A stretch of 64,000 bases of DNA. It comes from Patiria miniata (taxonomy: Eukaryota > Echinodermata > Asteroidea > Valvatida > Asterinidae). This document shows, in pieces, positions 44,701 through 56,165 of this stretch; positions within the stretch are counted from its first letter, which is position 1; each line of letters opens with the position of its first letter. Both the position numbers and the translations under genes were made by a program. The notes under the pieces are model-generated. The model had not been told where the DNA came from. It ran no database searches and was given only the letters and a program-made list of their open reading frames with translations. Where the stretch lies: positions 32,622,129 through 32,686,128 of the forward strand of contig NW_024037059.1 in the NCBI RefSeq assembly GCF_015706575.1, in the 5' to 3' direction.

Positions 44701-46271
44701 ATTAATTTTTTCTCACTTCAATAAAAGTCAAGAAAGTGCTGGATACATGTATTTGAAATAAAGTGAACAAGTGATGTATGTATTTAAATTAATGTCAGTG
44801 AGAGTATTTGTTCTTTCTTGGAGTGTAGAGTTTATACATTAGGCAAAAAAAAATCTGCTTCTGATATGCCCCACCAACCCTATTTTGAATGCCCCTACTC
44901 TAATTGTTTGGGTTTTGGGGGGGGGGGAATGAGGGAAAAAACCTGAAAACCATCAATTATTACACGTACCTTTTTATATCTAAACGCAGACACCTACGAT
45001 TGTACACCAAAATGCTGTTTATTACTAGACATGTACATTTTTGTGCATACTACTCCAGAACTAGACTTGTCTATGAAAAACTTCGGGAAGAATCCCGTAC
45101 ATGGACATCACTGAGTTTTCCCTGCAGTGACCTATCACCCATCAGAAAGTGGAAACGTCCTAAAGAGTCAAATTTGCAGCAGGGAAAATATTGAAGCATG
45201 GGCCTACTGAGTAAACAGTTTGATTGGTATTTTTCAGACCAGTCTCATAGGGTTTGTGCACAGGTATGCAACTCCTTCCGATCCAATTCTTCAATTGAAT
45301 ATGAATCAATTAATACGGTTCAACTAAAAAAAATGGGTGCGAGGTTCAAGGATTTCTTTCAGAACAGCGTAGGCCAGGTAAACTCGTAGTTTCTCCTGAC
45401 ACAGCCAGCCTCGTTTTCAAACCCGGAAGTGCGCAGATCGACGCTAAACTCGTCGTTGTGGGATTCCTCTATCGCATCCACATTCAACACAAGCTTCTTG
45501 CTGCTGACCTTGAAAGAAATTTATGACAAACAATAAAATCCAGTTTTGAAACCAACCCGATTTAGTTTTTTGGTTTCTTTTTTATGCACTCATGTCTTCT
45601 TCTTGAATACTTATTCTCATGCACACCATGCCTATTGTGTTTAACATAAAAAGTAAACCAACTGCAATTTTGCATCAAAATCTCATGACAATGGCACTCA
45701 GTGATGCATGACCCTGGAAATGTAAACAAGGTATCATTGAAAAGTATAGAGATTACGCTTTCAGATGATACCAGTTTTATAGCCAGTAAACATTTAGTCT
45801 GTCCATACTGGCTCTTCAAAGTTGGGTTTCCTTTTTATTTAAACACCCTGTATATATATATTTCATATTTTAAAAACATATGTAGCACCAAATATAATTA
45901 TGACTGGTAAGCCAAATTAATAAACTAAGAACTTTCAGATGAAAAAAATGGCTTCCTCAATCACCATTATATTACCAATTAAACGAAATAACCCTAAAAT
46001 CTGTTTCGTTCAAAAATGTTATTTCAAGAATTGTCGCTACAATTGTCTTTAAACGGCAACCTTTGAAATGTAAACTAGATCTTAGAAAATTGTTTCTTGA
46101 AATATACAGATTTCACATAGCTTAAACTTCATCAGGTTAGTTGCTAAGCACCTGTCTTTAGATCTTAGCACTTTGCTGCTTCAAACGAACAAAGTGCACA
46201 AATGACAAATGATTTGCCCTACATTACCCTTAATATTGATGGCAGGATTCAATGTTTTTGCCCATCTGCAG
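41744..46271 (+). other. Intron 2, last part
   Basis: No firm gene. A diverged repeat occurs at about 43058-43235 (+) and inverted at about 44835-45010 (GGTAGG-, CCCCCC- and AGAAGCAGA-containing). A 17-base G run lies at 43318-43334. A frame after TTTTCCATTTTAG at 43885 (GSNSLSLDMEMSLQSLIPLQ if joined to exon 2) ends in a stop at 44006 and could be an alternative last exon, but there is no further support. Confidence 0.35.
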
Positions 46272-46366
46272 ATGGTTCTGCAAAGACAGAGACAAGTCTG
46301 ATACAGTCCACTGATGAACAAAATCAATTTGATGTTAAAGAGACACTACAAGAACTACATGAAAAG
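46272..46366 (+). CDS. PR-PLAG exon 3 seen: linker
   Basis: After GCCCATCTGCAG, 95 bases encode, with the leftover base of exon 2, DGSAKTETSLIQSTDEQNQF then DVKETLQELHEK, ending phase 0 before GTAGGT. It has no known domain; it is acidic and probably flexible. It is included because it is open in exactly the frame exon 2 requires and delivers the frame exon 4 requires. If it were skipped, exon 2 (phase 1) would not join exon 4 (phase 0) in frame. Confidence 0.65.
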
Positions 46367-46492
46367 GTAGGTATCAAAAAGGTCATCTCAAAATAATGGG
46401 TTATTATGGAAATTAACACAGTTAAAGTGGTTTCACCTTTGCGGCAAAGCGTTGCAAATAATTAACATTTTCTTCATTTCAAATAATGACAC

Positions 46493-47166
46493 CACACAAA
46501 ATTTCCTCCCCTCCTACTTGGGTTTAATTCGGAAGTATCTAACCCGCTCAGCAACAGAGAAACTTGTTCACGCCCTCATTTCATCTCGGTTGGATTTTTG
46601 TAATTCCCTGTTGTATCAGCTACCCCGTAACCAACTTGCTCGCCTACAAAGACTCCAAAATTCTGCCGCTCGAATTGTGACCCTGACACTCTCTAGAACC
46701 CATATCCCCCGATTTTGCAGTCTCTGCATTGGCTCCCTTTTGCTGACCGGATTTAGTACAAACTGTTACTGCTTGTTTTTCATTGCCTTCATGATTCAGC
46801 TCCTGAATACAACATAGACCTATTAACTCCATATAATCCATCCAGGCGATTGAGATCTTCTGATGCTTCTTTGCTGGTTGTCCCTCGCACTCACAAATCT
46901 TGGGGTGATCGATCATTTTCTTATGCAGGTCCTCATCTTTGGAACAAACTACCCCTCGGCATTCGCAATATCTCATCGCTTTCTGAATTTAAAGTTGCCC
47001 AAAAGACCTATTTGTTTCAGACCACTCAGAATATTCTTGTTTAGTTAAATTTAATTGTTTTGTTATTTCTGATTTGATATAATTTTTGTTTGCGCCATGA
47101 GCGTCATTTATGGCGGATAATGGCGCGGTATATTTTTCCGTTATTATTATTATTATTATTATTATT
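46493..47166 (+). mobile_element. CR1/L2-type LINE, 3' fragment
   Basis: The translation reads SYLGLIRKYLTRSATEKLVH, ALISSRLDFCNSLLYQLPRN and LQRLQNSAARIVTLT, then in a shifted frame VVPRTHKSWGDRSFSYAGPH and LWNKLPLGIRNISSLSEFKV. It ends with TTTGCGCCATGAGCGTCATT and a (TTA)n tail to 47166. This is the same clade as 10008-11911, heavily 5' truncated. It fills most of the last intron and stops 77 bases before exon 4. Confidence 0.85.
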
Positions 47167-47243
47167 TTGGGGGATGCAGTTGTCTTTCCAGAGGCTGCTT
47201 TGGTGATTATGATTTTATTTTGTCTTTTTCTTTATTTATTCAG

Positions 47244-48884
47244 GACAAGAACAATAATTCAGCGTGTGCTAGTTCTTGTGAACCATGGAAATGTTCCAAT
47301 TGTAGTAAGGTGTTTGGAACATTTTCTCTGCTTGAAGTGCATTCATGTGAATCCAAGATTAAGAGAGCCAAACCATGCCAACAGCAAAACGTCAGGACAT
47401 CACAAAACAGGTTAAGTGCAAGGCAGTCAAAAGTTTGTGAGAAGACACAACAGCTAGAGCTTGGGAATAAAGACTTGCATGTTTATACACAAGTGAAAAA
47501 GGAGGAAAATCCTGGCCCTTCAAAGCTACATGTCAGGAAAGAACCTATGACTTTTGCTTGTCATCTTTGTCCAAAGGTTTTTTTAAACCATGACAAACTG
47601 AAAACACATAGCTATATACACACAGGAGAACGTCCATTCCTGTGCACCAATAGTCAGTGTACGAAGGCCTTCATTTCAAAGTATAAACTATTGCGGCATA
47701 TGACCACTCATTCTCCAATGAAAATTCATATATGTTCATACTGCGACAAGAAATTTCATCGAAAGGATCACCTCAAAAATCACTTGCAAACTCATGACCC
47801 CAATAAAATATCATTTAGGTGTACTTATTGTGGTAAGATGTACAACACCAAACCAGGATTCAAGAAGCACATGGCATTACATGCTGCTGCATCTGGTGAG
47901 TTAACTTGTAAAATCTGTAACAAAGACTTTGAAAATACACACAATCTACTTGAGCACATCAAATTTCATTCGGGAAAGTCCAGTGGAACTAAAGAGAAGA
48001 AGCATCAATGTGAACACTGTGATAGACAGTTTTACACAAGAAAAGATGTTAGACGCCACATGGTTGTACACACGGGTAGAAAGGATTTTCTTTGCCAGGC
48101 TTGTGGGCAGAGATTTGGACGCAAAGATCACCTTGTAAGACACACAAGAAAGAGCCATGACAGAAGTAACAATATACGGGTTAAATTGGATGAACAGGAA
48201 TTAGCCACAGCAAAAGTTCAACAAGCACTAGAAATAGACCAGTTTCAAGGACAACTCCACATTCCTTTTACTGAAGAGATTCCTGTGCATTGCTCTGTGG
48301 GACACTTTACACCCTCCTCTCACCGATTGACAGATCTATTAAAAGTCCCCCCAGTGCCGCCACCTACATTCTCCAACAAGATATCACGTGGGTTCCCTTC
48401 TCCAGCAAAACAAACAGTGAGAGTAAATGCAAGGGAGAGAATGAGGATAGAGCCAGCAGTGGAAACAGAAAGTTTGAATGTGAAGAATATTTCAGGTGAG
48501 TCTCTTTGCTCAGAATCGATTGACTCTGGACAAGGTGTGGGTTTTTTGCCCATCCAGCATCAAACACAGTCTGGTACACCCTATGCAATGTGCCCTGCCA
48601 ATGTCACACAATCTCCCAAAACACCACCAGAACACCACGAAGAGATAACATGTAAGCTACATCAGCACCAACTTCATCAATCTCCACAGTCCCATTTTCA
48701 GCAACAGACAAAACTTCAAAGGCAGCATCATCCCCAACAACAGTTGCAAATGATACATGATGTACATCCTCCTCTCTCTTCAACCCAAACTTCTAGCATC
48801 AGTCAAACTTGTTCAAAAGTATTACAGGTGCCATTTTTAGATATGCGCTCTGCACTCCCTCAATTCCATCAAGCTTTTCAGTAG
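47244..48884 (+). CDS. PLAG1/PLAGL2-like: PR-PLAG exon 4: seven-finger PLAG-type zinc-finger protein, C-terminal exon
   Basis: This 546-residue exon follows TTTCTTTATTTATTCAG. Residues 15-38 hold a PRDM-like finger ([20 protein letters not shown] then SC, a C2HC pattern). Seven C2H2 fingers occupy residues 106-305 (47559-48158), starting [10 protein letters not shown], with [60 protein letters not shown] and [20 protein letters not shown]. Several of these are nearly identical to PLAG1/PLAGL2. In vertebrates this array binds a GRGGC-type core plus a G-cluster and activates growth genes. The tail is Pro-, Gln- and His-rich and ends LPQFHQAFQ; human PLAG1 ends, from memory, LPRFHQAFQ. The stop is TAG at 48882. 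Confidence 0.95.
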   Translation, partial: DKNNNSACASSCEPWKCSNCSKVFGTFSLLEVHSCESKIKRAKPCQQQNVRTSQNRLSARQSKVCEKTQQLELGNKDLHVYTQVKKEENPGPSKLHVRKEPMTFACHLCPKVFLNHDKLKTHSYIHTGERPFLCTNSQCTKAFISKYKLLRHMTTHSPMKIHICSYCDKKFHRKDHLKNHLQTHDPNKISFRCTYCGKMYNTKPGFKKHMALHAAASGELTCKICNKDFENTHNLLEHIKFHSGKSSGTKEKKHQCEHCDRQFYTRKDVRRHMVVHTGRKDFLCQACGQRFGRKDHLVRHTRKSHDRSNNIRVKLDEQELATAKVQQALEIDQFQGQLHIPFTEEIPVHCSVGHFTPSSHRLTDLLKVPPVPPPTFSNKISRGFPSPAKQTVRVNARERMRIEPAVETESLNVKNISGESLCSESIDSGQGVGFLPIQHQTQSGTPYAMCPANVTQSPKTPPEHHEEITCKLHQHQLHQSPQSHFQQQTKLQRQHHPQQQLQMIHDVHPPLSSTQTSSISQTCSKVLQVPFLDMRSALPQFHQAFQ

Positions 48885-48930
48885 TTATAAAAATGAGATA
48901 TCTATTTACTGACACCACTTCAATCTTATT

Positions 48931-48936
48931 AATAAA
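48931..48936 (+). terminator. Poly(A) signal AATAAA
   Basis: AATAAA lies 47 bases after the PR-PLAG stop codon. If used, the 3' UTR is very short, about 65-70 bases. A MITE starts about 60 bases further on. Confidence 0.6.
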
Positions 48937-48997
48937 ACCTATTGCGAATTAGTCCAGCACCCGATATAATGAAAGTCATCGTAACTTACGATGCATC

Positions 48998-49590
48998 ACA
49001 GTGCTGCGACGTGTCGTATCCCTACGGTGCGTAGTAGCTGCGACGCATCCTGCGATCCATTTCACAAAACACGTCCTAAGTGCGACGTGTCATAGGTGAA
49101 TTTATAACACAACGCGGTGACTGTTTTACGTATTTATTCAGTGTACAGTTAATAGATGCCTGATATTCAACAATGAGCCATTGGATCTCCTCTCACAAGT
49201 TTTAAAACATAAAAAACATGGATAACTTGTAAAGCAATTTCGAAGGAAAACAAGCTCTCAGTGGAATGTATAGCTACTTTGAAATTTCAACTGCAATATT
49301 TTAGGCTAATTAATAATTATTGAATGCATTTTCTTTTTACAACTTAACACACATTGTATCGGTATTAAAGTCTCGTTTATGTATTTTTATGGCATAAAAA
49401 ATTGCATAAAAAAAAAAGAACGCTTCTAACTTTGCGATGATCACTAGACACGTCATGTTTTAAGCCGTTGTTAAGGACCATACAAAGGGTTCAACCATCG
49501 CAAGTTTCATGAAATGGATCATACGTTGCGGCGCGAGTTACGACCTGTTACATGTCATAACTCGGTTGCGACGCGTCGCAGCACCAGTTT
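48998..49590. mobile_element. MITE with GTGCTGCGACG ends
   Basis: CAGTGCTGCGACGTGTCG at about 49000 is matched by CGACGCGTCGCAGCACCAG at about 49571-49589. The inverted similarity extends inward (ATCCATTTCACAAAACA near 49057, TTTCATGAAATGGATCAT near 49504). The 590-bp interior is non-coding. It sits directly downstream of the PR-PLAG poly(A) signal. Confidence 0.7.
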
Positions 49591-52284
49591 CCCAAATAGT
49601 GTTCTCTTCGTACATTTCTTAATCACTATTTAAATGCATAGTTTTGAGTGAGAACTGAAAACAAACAAGTCTCTTTAACTAAAAAAACAAAATATGTTAT
49701 CATTGCAAAGGATTCCAGTAATATACTTGTATCTACATGTATCTATGATATTACAGCCAACAAACAGATTTTGTGAACAATGTCACACGATACAAGGAAC
49801 TTTTCATTCTCAAATGTCCAGTGATTTCAGAGTAAAGGAATATGTTACTTGGCTTTTGAGTAACTTCAATTTTATAGGTATTTATTTAAAACTGGAATAC
49901 TTAAATTCCATCCCATCTAGGTTTTAATTCACAGTCAGTTAAAGCCCAGTATTAAACCATGTATATTGGAGATGGATACAGATACACGGTTTTAAATCAT
50001 ATGTTTATATTTTCCTCATTTACGTCTCTCCAAATCTCGATAGACTTTGTACATGTTCTCAATTTAAAGGGGTACTGTATCCTGAAATCCACAAAATTTT
50101 CATGTTTTGGATTATTTACTGAGAAACCAACCTAATGTCTTACCGTTCCCGAGAAAAGACCCCCCCCCCCTAAAAAAAAGATTTACATCAGACACTACGG
50201 ATTACGCATACGTTTTTCCTGTTGTTTCAGTCAATGTATAATACAAGTTGTGTTTGTCACATAAAATTACACACAGCACCAATGCACAGATGTGGTTTCT
50301 TACACGTCTGCAAAAGGCGAACACTTCATGGCCGGATTCATAACTAGCATGAACAGCCAGACTTTTGGGGGTCGCAAAAAATAGACCCCTAAACTCGTTC
50401 TCGCACACATAACACAAGAATAAAACAAAAACGCCCGTTTTTTAAGGATAGTTGTGTAGATGTTTACATTGTTTTGTAGCCCAATTGTGCTCATTCCAGG
50501 ATGCAGTGTGCCTTTAATGAAACTTGGAAAGGATATAGACCCCATAATATAGTCCTGCATTGACAAGAGATATGATGAAATCATTACGTCTCATGACATC
50601 AGTTTATAGGTACATTTTCAGAATTCTATACGAAGAGAACTAACCTTCCCTTGCATGTATTCTACAAACTAGTACTTTTTGATGGGTGTCATGATGACAT
50701 CACACATTTTTTAAAATTCCATGCATATCTGTGACTAAACAAACCTGTGTTACAACATGAATTATGAATGGAGCATGTTTTGTTCCTGAAATATGGGTAA
50801 AAGACAGAAAAATGAAAATTCCATAAAAAGAACACACGATGCCATCATCATGACATCCCTTTTTACAAAGTTTTAACCCAATCAGACTTGTACTTATAAA
50901 TGCACCTTTAAGCTGACATCACATGACACATGATGACATCCATCTTCACGGCACATCTTTGATATTATAGTATTTGTGTATGTTAGTTTCAATATGACTG
51001 TTTCATGTCAAAAGTGTCGTACATGTGCTATGGTTTCCACGTTTTCCATGGCTGACCGACAATCTGAACAGGTGTGTATATAACACGCATTACATGCTTT
51101 ATCTACATGAAGTGTCAAATCTTTTTGGCAAGTACCAAATGCAGAGGACAAAGTAAAAATTGTGAATTGTCTATATGTGTGCAAAATTTTCAATTAATTG
51201 GCTGTGTCGTCTTTAATGGTCTATTTTGCTGATTTGTCTTATTTGCCCAAATTGCTGCGCATATGGGATAGAGTATGGAACAAAAACAAGAAAGAAAATC
51301 TAGATGTGTACATGTATGTCTGTTTAATGAACAGATCATATAAGGCTTTTCCGCATTTAAATTTTGTTTCTGAATATTCATGCTTTTTACATGTACATTA
51401 TCATGTAAACGATCAATTTCATGCATGAACAAAGTTCCCTGATAACATGATGACTTAATTTTTATGAATGACATTTTTATGGCATCATAATGAGTCATAT
51501 TTGTTCATAATTCTGTGCTCATTAGCATGACCTGCTCTTCCAATTTTAGCATGTTTTGTTTGGTAGATTGTTGAAAAATACTTTAGAATATTGAAAAATT
51601 AAAAAAAAATCCATACATATATCACATAATGATGTCATCATGATGTCACTTCAATTTTCACCTGTAACACATCTCTGTCTATATACCAAGATTCAACCTA
51701 TCAAGAGTTGCAGTACTTTAGATATAGGACTTGAGAAATATACACCTTTAAGATGATGTCACATAACCCATTATAATGTTATCATAATGTCACTTTACGA
51801 TACACTTACTTACAATGTGGTCTTTGATCTGTGCCAAGATTTAAGTTGATCTGATCAAAGACAATGTAACTTTTGTAAGACAGTGGTAAAAATGTAACAT
51901 TTGTTAAAAATCAACCATAATGTTATTGTAAAGTCACTTCGGATTTTACATATTAATAACATTAGAGCATCCCTTTTTATTTCTTTGGTTCGAACCTGAA
52001 TTCTGTTTTGGGCTCTTGACCCAAGACAAAAAACCCAGAACCTGTAATAAACACCTGACTATGTACATACCAAGTTATTTCAATTAACATATGGGGAAAA
52101 ATAAAATTCAGGCAATCAGGCTCTGTGTTATTTGAAAAGCTATAAAAACCATATTTCTATGCGCAATACGGCGCACAGCAACCAGTGGGATCTCTGAAGA
52201 CGAGAGATATTCTCTCTCATTGTATTTGGTGTCAATTGTCTGAAGCCACTACAGCCAAAGCGCTAGTGAGCTGCTTGGTGCAGA
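49591..52284. other. Stretch with decayed TGATGACATCA-type repeats, no gene
   Basis: From about 50680 to 51960, motifs such as CATCATGATGTCAC, TAACACATCTCTG and TACCAAGATTCAACC recur at irregular spacing, and the same motifs return at 56530-57420. The two parts look like one old tandem-repeat block now separated by the SINE and its large insertion. Upstream, 49591-50680 holds nothing recognised. Confidence 0.45.
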
Positions 52285-52290
52285 TGTGTA

Positions 52291-52378
52291 AGGGGTGTGG
52301 CCTAGTGGTTAGGGTCCGTACTCAAGATCAGAGGGTCAGGGGTTTGAATCCAGCTGCTGGCCATATGTTGTGTCCTTA
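52291..52378 (+). mobile_element. tRNA-derived SINE, 5' part (split by an insertion)
   Basis: The pol III A box TGGCCTAGTGG (52298-52308) and B box GGTTTGAATCC (52341-52351) are spaced as in a tRNA. The sequence stops at GTCCTTA and resumes at 55962 (TTAGGCAAGCCACTT). Removing 52379-55964 restores a typical SINE body. Confidence 0.8.
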
Positions 52379-55300
52379 TAGTACAGGCATTATGTAAAAA
52401 ATTAAGGGGTAACCTCAAACAAATTGCAACAGAAACCATTTAAAAAGGTTATTACTCAGAAAAATCTCCTCTATAACATATTAAAGTCTTAAGAAATCCG
52501 AGTGGTGGAAAGTAGTTTTCTAATGTGTTTCTTAACCACACCCAGTACCACTTTTTTTGCTACTTTATAATAGAATATTTAGTGATGCTGCAACAATATA
52601 TTTAATACTAAACACAGAGAGTTGATCTTAATTTATTATTGAGATGCCCATTGACTTCAGAAAAGATCTGTAGATGATTTATATTCATTTATTATGCTGT
52701 AATATATATATACTATCTGCAATATGATATATATATGAATCTATATATAACATATAGGTTCAGTCTATTCTGCTACCATTGGTTTCACGCAAACGCACAC
52801 TGCGTGGCGATCATCAGGCGAATTTACTCATTTTTCTAGACCTTGGTAAGTTTCAATATCCCTATGTTTCCCAAATTTGCGATATGCCGATAATAATTTG
52901 CATAAATGCCATTTATTAATTTGCATAGATTAAAGTTAAAATTATGGCTGTCATGTGTGGACATGTCACAATAAAATTTTCCCTGATAATCCAAGTCCAG
53001 TCATGTACATAAATTAATTTCACACCATGGTGCATTGCTATAAGGTTCCTTAAAAAAGGAAAGAAATCCAAGTGGTGGAAATATGCCTAATTTGCATAAA
53101 TTCAAAATGGCCACTAATTAAATGATTTTTGATTTGGCCATAACTCTTGTCCTGCATTGCTTTTTGGAGTACTTTGAACAACAATTTGTCCTTTGACATT
53201 GATTTCATCATCATTCCAGTCCGAGGTACCTTATGAGATCCTATGTTTCCTATGGGGTATAACATTTTTGTTAAGGTTTCTAGCTCTTGTCAAAGTTGGT
53301 ATAAGTGTTGGAAAATGTGATATCCCTGTGTCGCAGAGCGAACCCTTGCGCCGCTCTACTCGGACCAACAATCAAAGACTAACTCAGGAGAACAGAGGAT
53401 TCAACACAGGAGTTACAAACCACAAAGGGTGAGGGTTTTATACCCCTCCCGCATGGGTGCAAGCCCGGAATTGGTATGCAACAATTCACCTAGCATAATT
53501 CACCTAGCATGCCCACCTCCGAAGTTACATAACACTTTACGGCCGTAAAATTTAGTGATTGATAAATCAACTAAAAAAATAAAAGGAATAATTTTAACAG
53601 TCTTGGACACCCTGTACATAAACACATTTCAGGGACAAAAAAATCCCTACTTTAAATCCACTAGTACAGTGCATAGGGATATCACATTTTGCAACGCGTA
53701 TGCCAACTTTGAGATGAGCCAAAAACCGGGTTTAATTTTCATCCAAGTTTGTCTCAATGTCGGGTGATCCACTAGGTCAAATTCAAGGTCAAATTAAAGG
53801 TCAAAATGTCATTATACTTCAAATAACCCCGACATGAAAAAAAACAATGGTAAATTTGGATTTCTCATGATGTAACCTTTCAAAGGAAATTAAGATTAAC
53901 ACATTTGGCTCACAGATTATAGAAATATGGTCATTTAAAAATGGCAGCAATGTCCATTTTGACCAAAATTGCCTGGGCGGTAGCGCGAAAACTGTTTGTC
54001 CGATGGTGCTAAAACTTAAAATTTCGGCTTTTCAGCCGAAATTACCCTATAAACTAAATATGATCCAATTTGAAGAGGTTGGGGATTAAAATGTTAAAGT
54101 TTTGGGGGGTGATTTGACACTGAATGGCCCCAATGTCAAATGACAAATGTTGTTTAAAGTACCCCGAAAAGCAACTTAGGACGAGAGTTATTACTAGATA
54201 GCATATTATGTCGTATTTTTGGCCACTGCATTTTTCTTTGCTAAAGAAGGAATTTTTCTCATAATTATTTGGATAGACTTTACCTTCCTAAGCTGGAAAT
54301 CCATTGGTAACATTTTTTTTTCTATCTACCATGTGGCGGTCAAAATGGAATTCAAAATGGCCGCCATTTCGGGCCTAATTTGTATCTAACTTCGGACCTG
54401 ATTGTCATATGAAGTTCAGTTTGGTGGCAAACCCCATGTTTTTGATACCAAGGAACCCACGAAAATCATTGTTGATGGGGTATACTCCCAGTGGAGTACC
54501 CCATCAACAATGATTAACTTGGGTTCCTTGGTATCAAGAACATATGCAGTTTGCCACCAAAATGGACTTCATACGACATTCAGGTGCCACCTTATTATTT
54601 AAATGAAATCAAAGATGGCCGCTATTTTTGAATATCCAATATGGCTGCCATCCATTTGGGATGCCTAAATGTGCTAATTGGATTCCTTGGTATCAAATTT
54701 ATGGGCTTTGCCACCACCAATAGTGACTTCATACGACATTGAAGTCCAAATTTATTATGCAAATAGTTCAGAATGGCGGCAATTATGAAATATCAAAGAT
54801 GGCTGCAATCAACTGTAAGTACCCCGTCCACAGTGATTTACTTGAGTTCATTCAAAAAATGGACTTCATAGGACATTCAGGTGCAATGTTATTATAAATA
54901 AGATCCAAGATGGCGGCTATTTTGAAAAAAAATCCAAGATGGCTGCCATCCATCTGGGATAGATCATCAGCAATGGGTCATTAAGATTACTTGGTATCAA
55001 ATGTATGGGGTTTGCCACCGAAATTGACTTCGTACGCCATTCGAGTCCAAATTTATTATGCAAATAAGCCGAAAATGGCGGCCATATCTTTGAAATATCC
55101 AAGATGGCTGCCATCCATTTGGGGTACACCATAAACAATAATATACTCAGGTTCCTTGGTATCAAAAACATGGGGTTTGCCATCAAAATAAACTTCATGT
55201 GACAATCAAGTCCGAAGTTATGATACAAATTAGGCTCGAAATGGCGGCCATTTTGAAATCCAAGATGGCCGCCACACGGTAGCTGGGAAAAAATGTCTCC

Positions 55301-55961
55301 AATGCATTTCCGGCTTAGGGAGGTAAACTCTTTCCAAATATGGCAAAAATTACTTCTTAAACAAAAAAAAGCAAACGCACATAACGGCCTATATACTATT
55401 ATCATGGCCGCGCCAAATCATATGAAAATCATGTAATTAGCGGCCTTTTGAATTTATGCAAATTAGGCATATTTCCACCACTTGGATTTTTAACAACTTT
55501 TTAGGGACCTTATAGCAATGCACTGTGGTGTGAAATTTGACTTGGATTATCAGGGAACACTCAATTGGTACATGTCCACACATGGCATCCATTATTTTAA
55601 CTTTAATTAGGCAAATTGATATACGGCATTTATGCAAATTATACGGCATTTGGAAAATTTCGGAAACATAGGGATCTTGGAATTTACCTAGGACTTGAAT
55701 AATGAGTAAATCAATGTAAAGGACTAAAACTGTTGTTTAAAGTACCTCTAAAATCGACCTAGTATGAGAAATATGACCAAATCAATGCGAAAGTCCTAAC
55801 ATATGCGGCCATTTTGGATTTATGCAAATTAGGCATATTTCCACCACCTCGATTTTTTAAGACTTTTAGTATGTCATTTTAGGGACCTTATAGAAATGCA
55901 CTGTGGTGAAAAAAATTCTGTTGCAATTTGTTTGAGGTCAAACCTTATATTGCCTGTACTA
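52379..55961. mobile_element. 3.58-kb TIR element inserted in a SINE, TTA target duplication
   Basis: It begins TAGTACAGGC and ends GCCTGTACTA, flanked on both sides by TTA (52376-52378 and 55962-55964). The TIRs are long and patchy: CCTCAAACAAATTGCAACAG near both ends, then AAGTGGTGGAAATATGCCTA (53071) inverted at 55468. A 3-bp TTA duplication is the PIF/Harbinger hallmark, but no transposase is present. The centre (54405-55260) is a series of direct and inverted TTCCTTGGTATCAAA...TTTGCCACC units with AAGATGGCGGCCAT-type motifs; the 162-codon minus-strand frame there is a repeat translation. Confidence 0.8.
54405..54577. repeat. Large palindrome in the core of the TTA-flanked element
   Basis: The inner arms AATCATTGTTGATGGGGTA (54464) and its complement (to 54515) are perfect except for one base, around a short centre. 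The symmetry continues outward through ACCAAGGAACCC / GGGTTCCTTGGT and TTTGGTGGCAAAC / TTTGCCACCAAA. Confidence 0.85.
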
Positions 55962-56165
55962 TTAGGCAAGCCACTTCATCCACACTTGCTTCACTCCACC
56001 CAGGAGTATAAATGGGTACCGGCATTAGCTGGGGAGTAACCTGTGATGAACTAGCATCCCATCCAGGGGGAATAGAAACATTCTCAGTCATTTCAAGCTA
56101 TTAAAACCGGAAATAAACGCTGGCCTTGATGGTCCACATGGGCTGTGACAGACTCTACTTACTTT
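55962..56165 (+). mobile_element. tRNA-derived SINE, 3' part
   Basis: Continuation of 52291-52378: TTAGGCAAGCCACTTCATCC, CACTCCACCCAGGAGTATAA and ATGGGTACCGGC are the conserved SINE tail, also seen in reverse at 28700-28800. The tail ends in a CTACTTACTTTTTACTTT patch. Confidence 0.75.

Larger units (their letters stand above)
19343..48936 (+). other. PR-PLAG gene locus (four exons seen, 5' incomplete)
   Basis: Four + strand exons join with consistent phases: 19343-19495 (ends phase 0), 27378-27468 (ends phase 1), 46272-46366 (ends phase 0) and 47244-48884 (stop). All acceptors have AG after pyrimidines, and the donors are GTAAGT, GTAAGA and GTAGGT. The spliced partial product is 659 residues: C-terminal PR domain (1-81), a linker (82-113), a PRDM-like finger (130-148), seven PLAG-type C2H2 fingers (219-418) and a Gln/His/Pro-rich tail ending in a PLAG signature. 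Vertebrate PLAG1, PLAGL1 and PLAGL2 carry the seven fingers but, as far as I know, no PR domain. The gene would encode a nuclear DNA-binding transcription factor. Introns of 7.9, 18.8 and 0.9 kb are full of mobile elements. Confidence 0.8.

Noticed and set aside
45050..45389. Possible exons with acceptor-like CTCCAG and TTTTTCAG
   Set aside because: In the phase required by exon 2 they stop quickly or give 15-30-base exons; there is no protein signature.
52291..52378. Functional tRNA gene
   Set aside because: A and B boxes are present, but no clean cloverleaf acceptor stem closes and a SINE tail follows, so it is a SINE head.
54917..55405. 162-codon minus-strand frame in the TTA-flanked element
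   Set aside because: It translates repeated AAGATGGCGGCCAT-type modules (MAAILD, NGRHFE patterns), with no domain.
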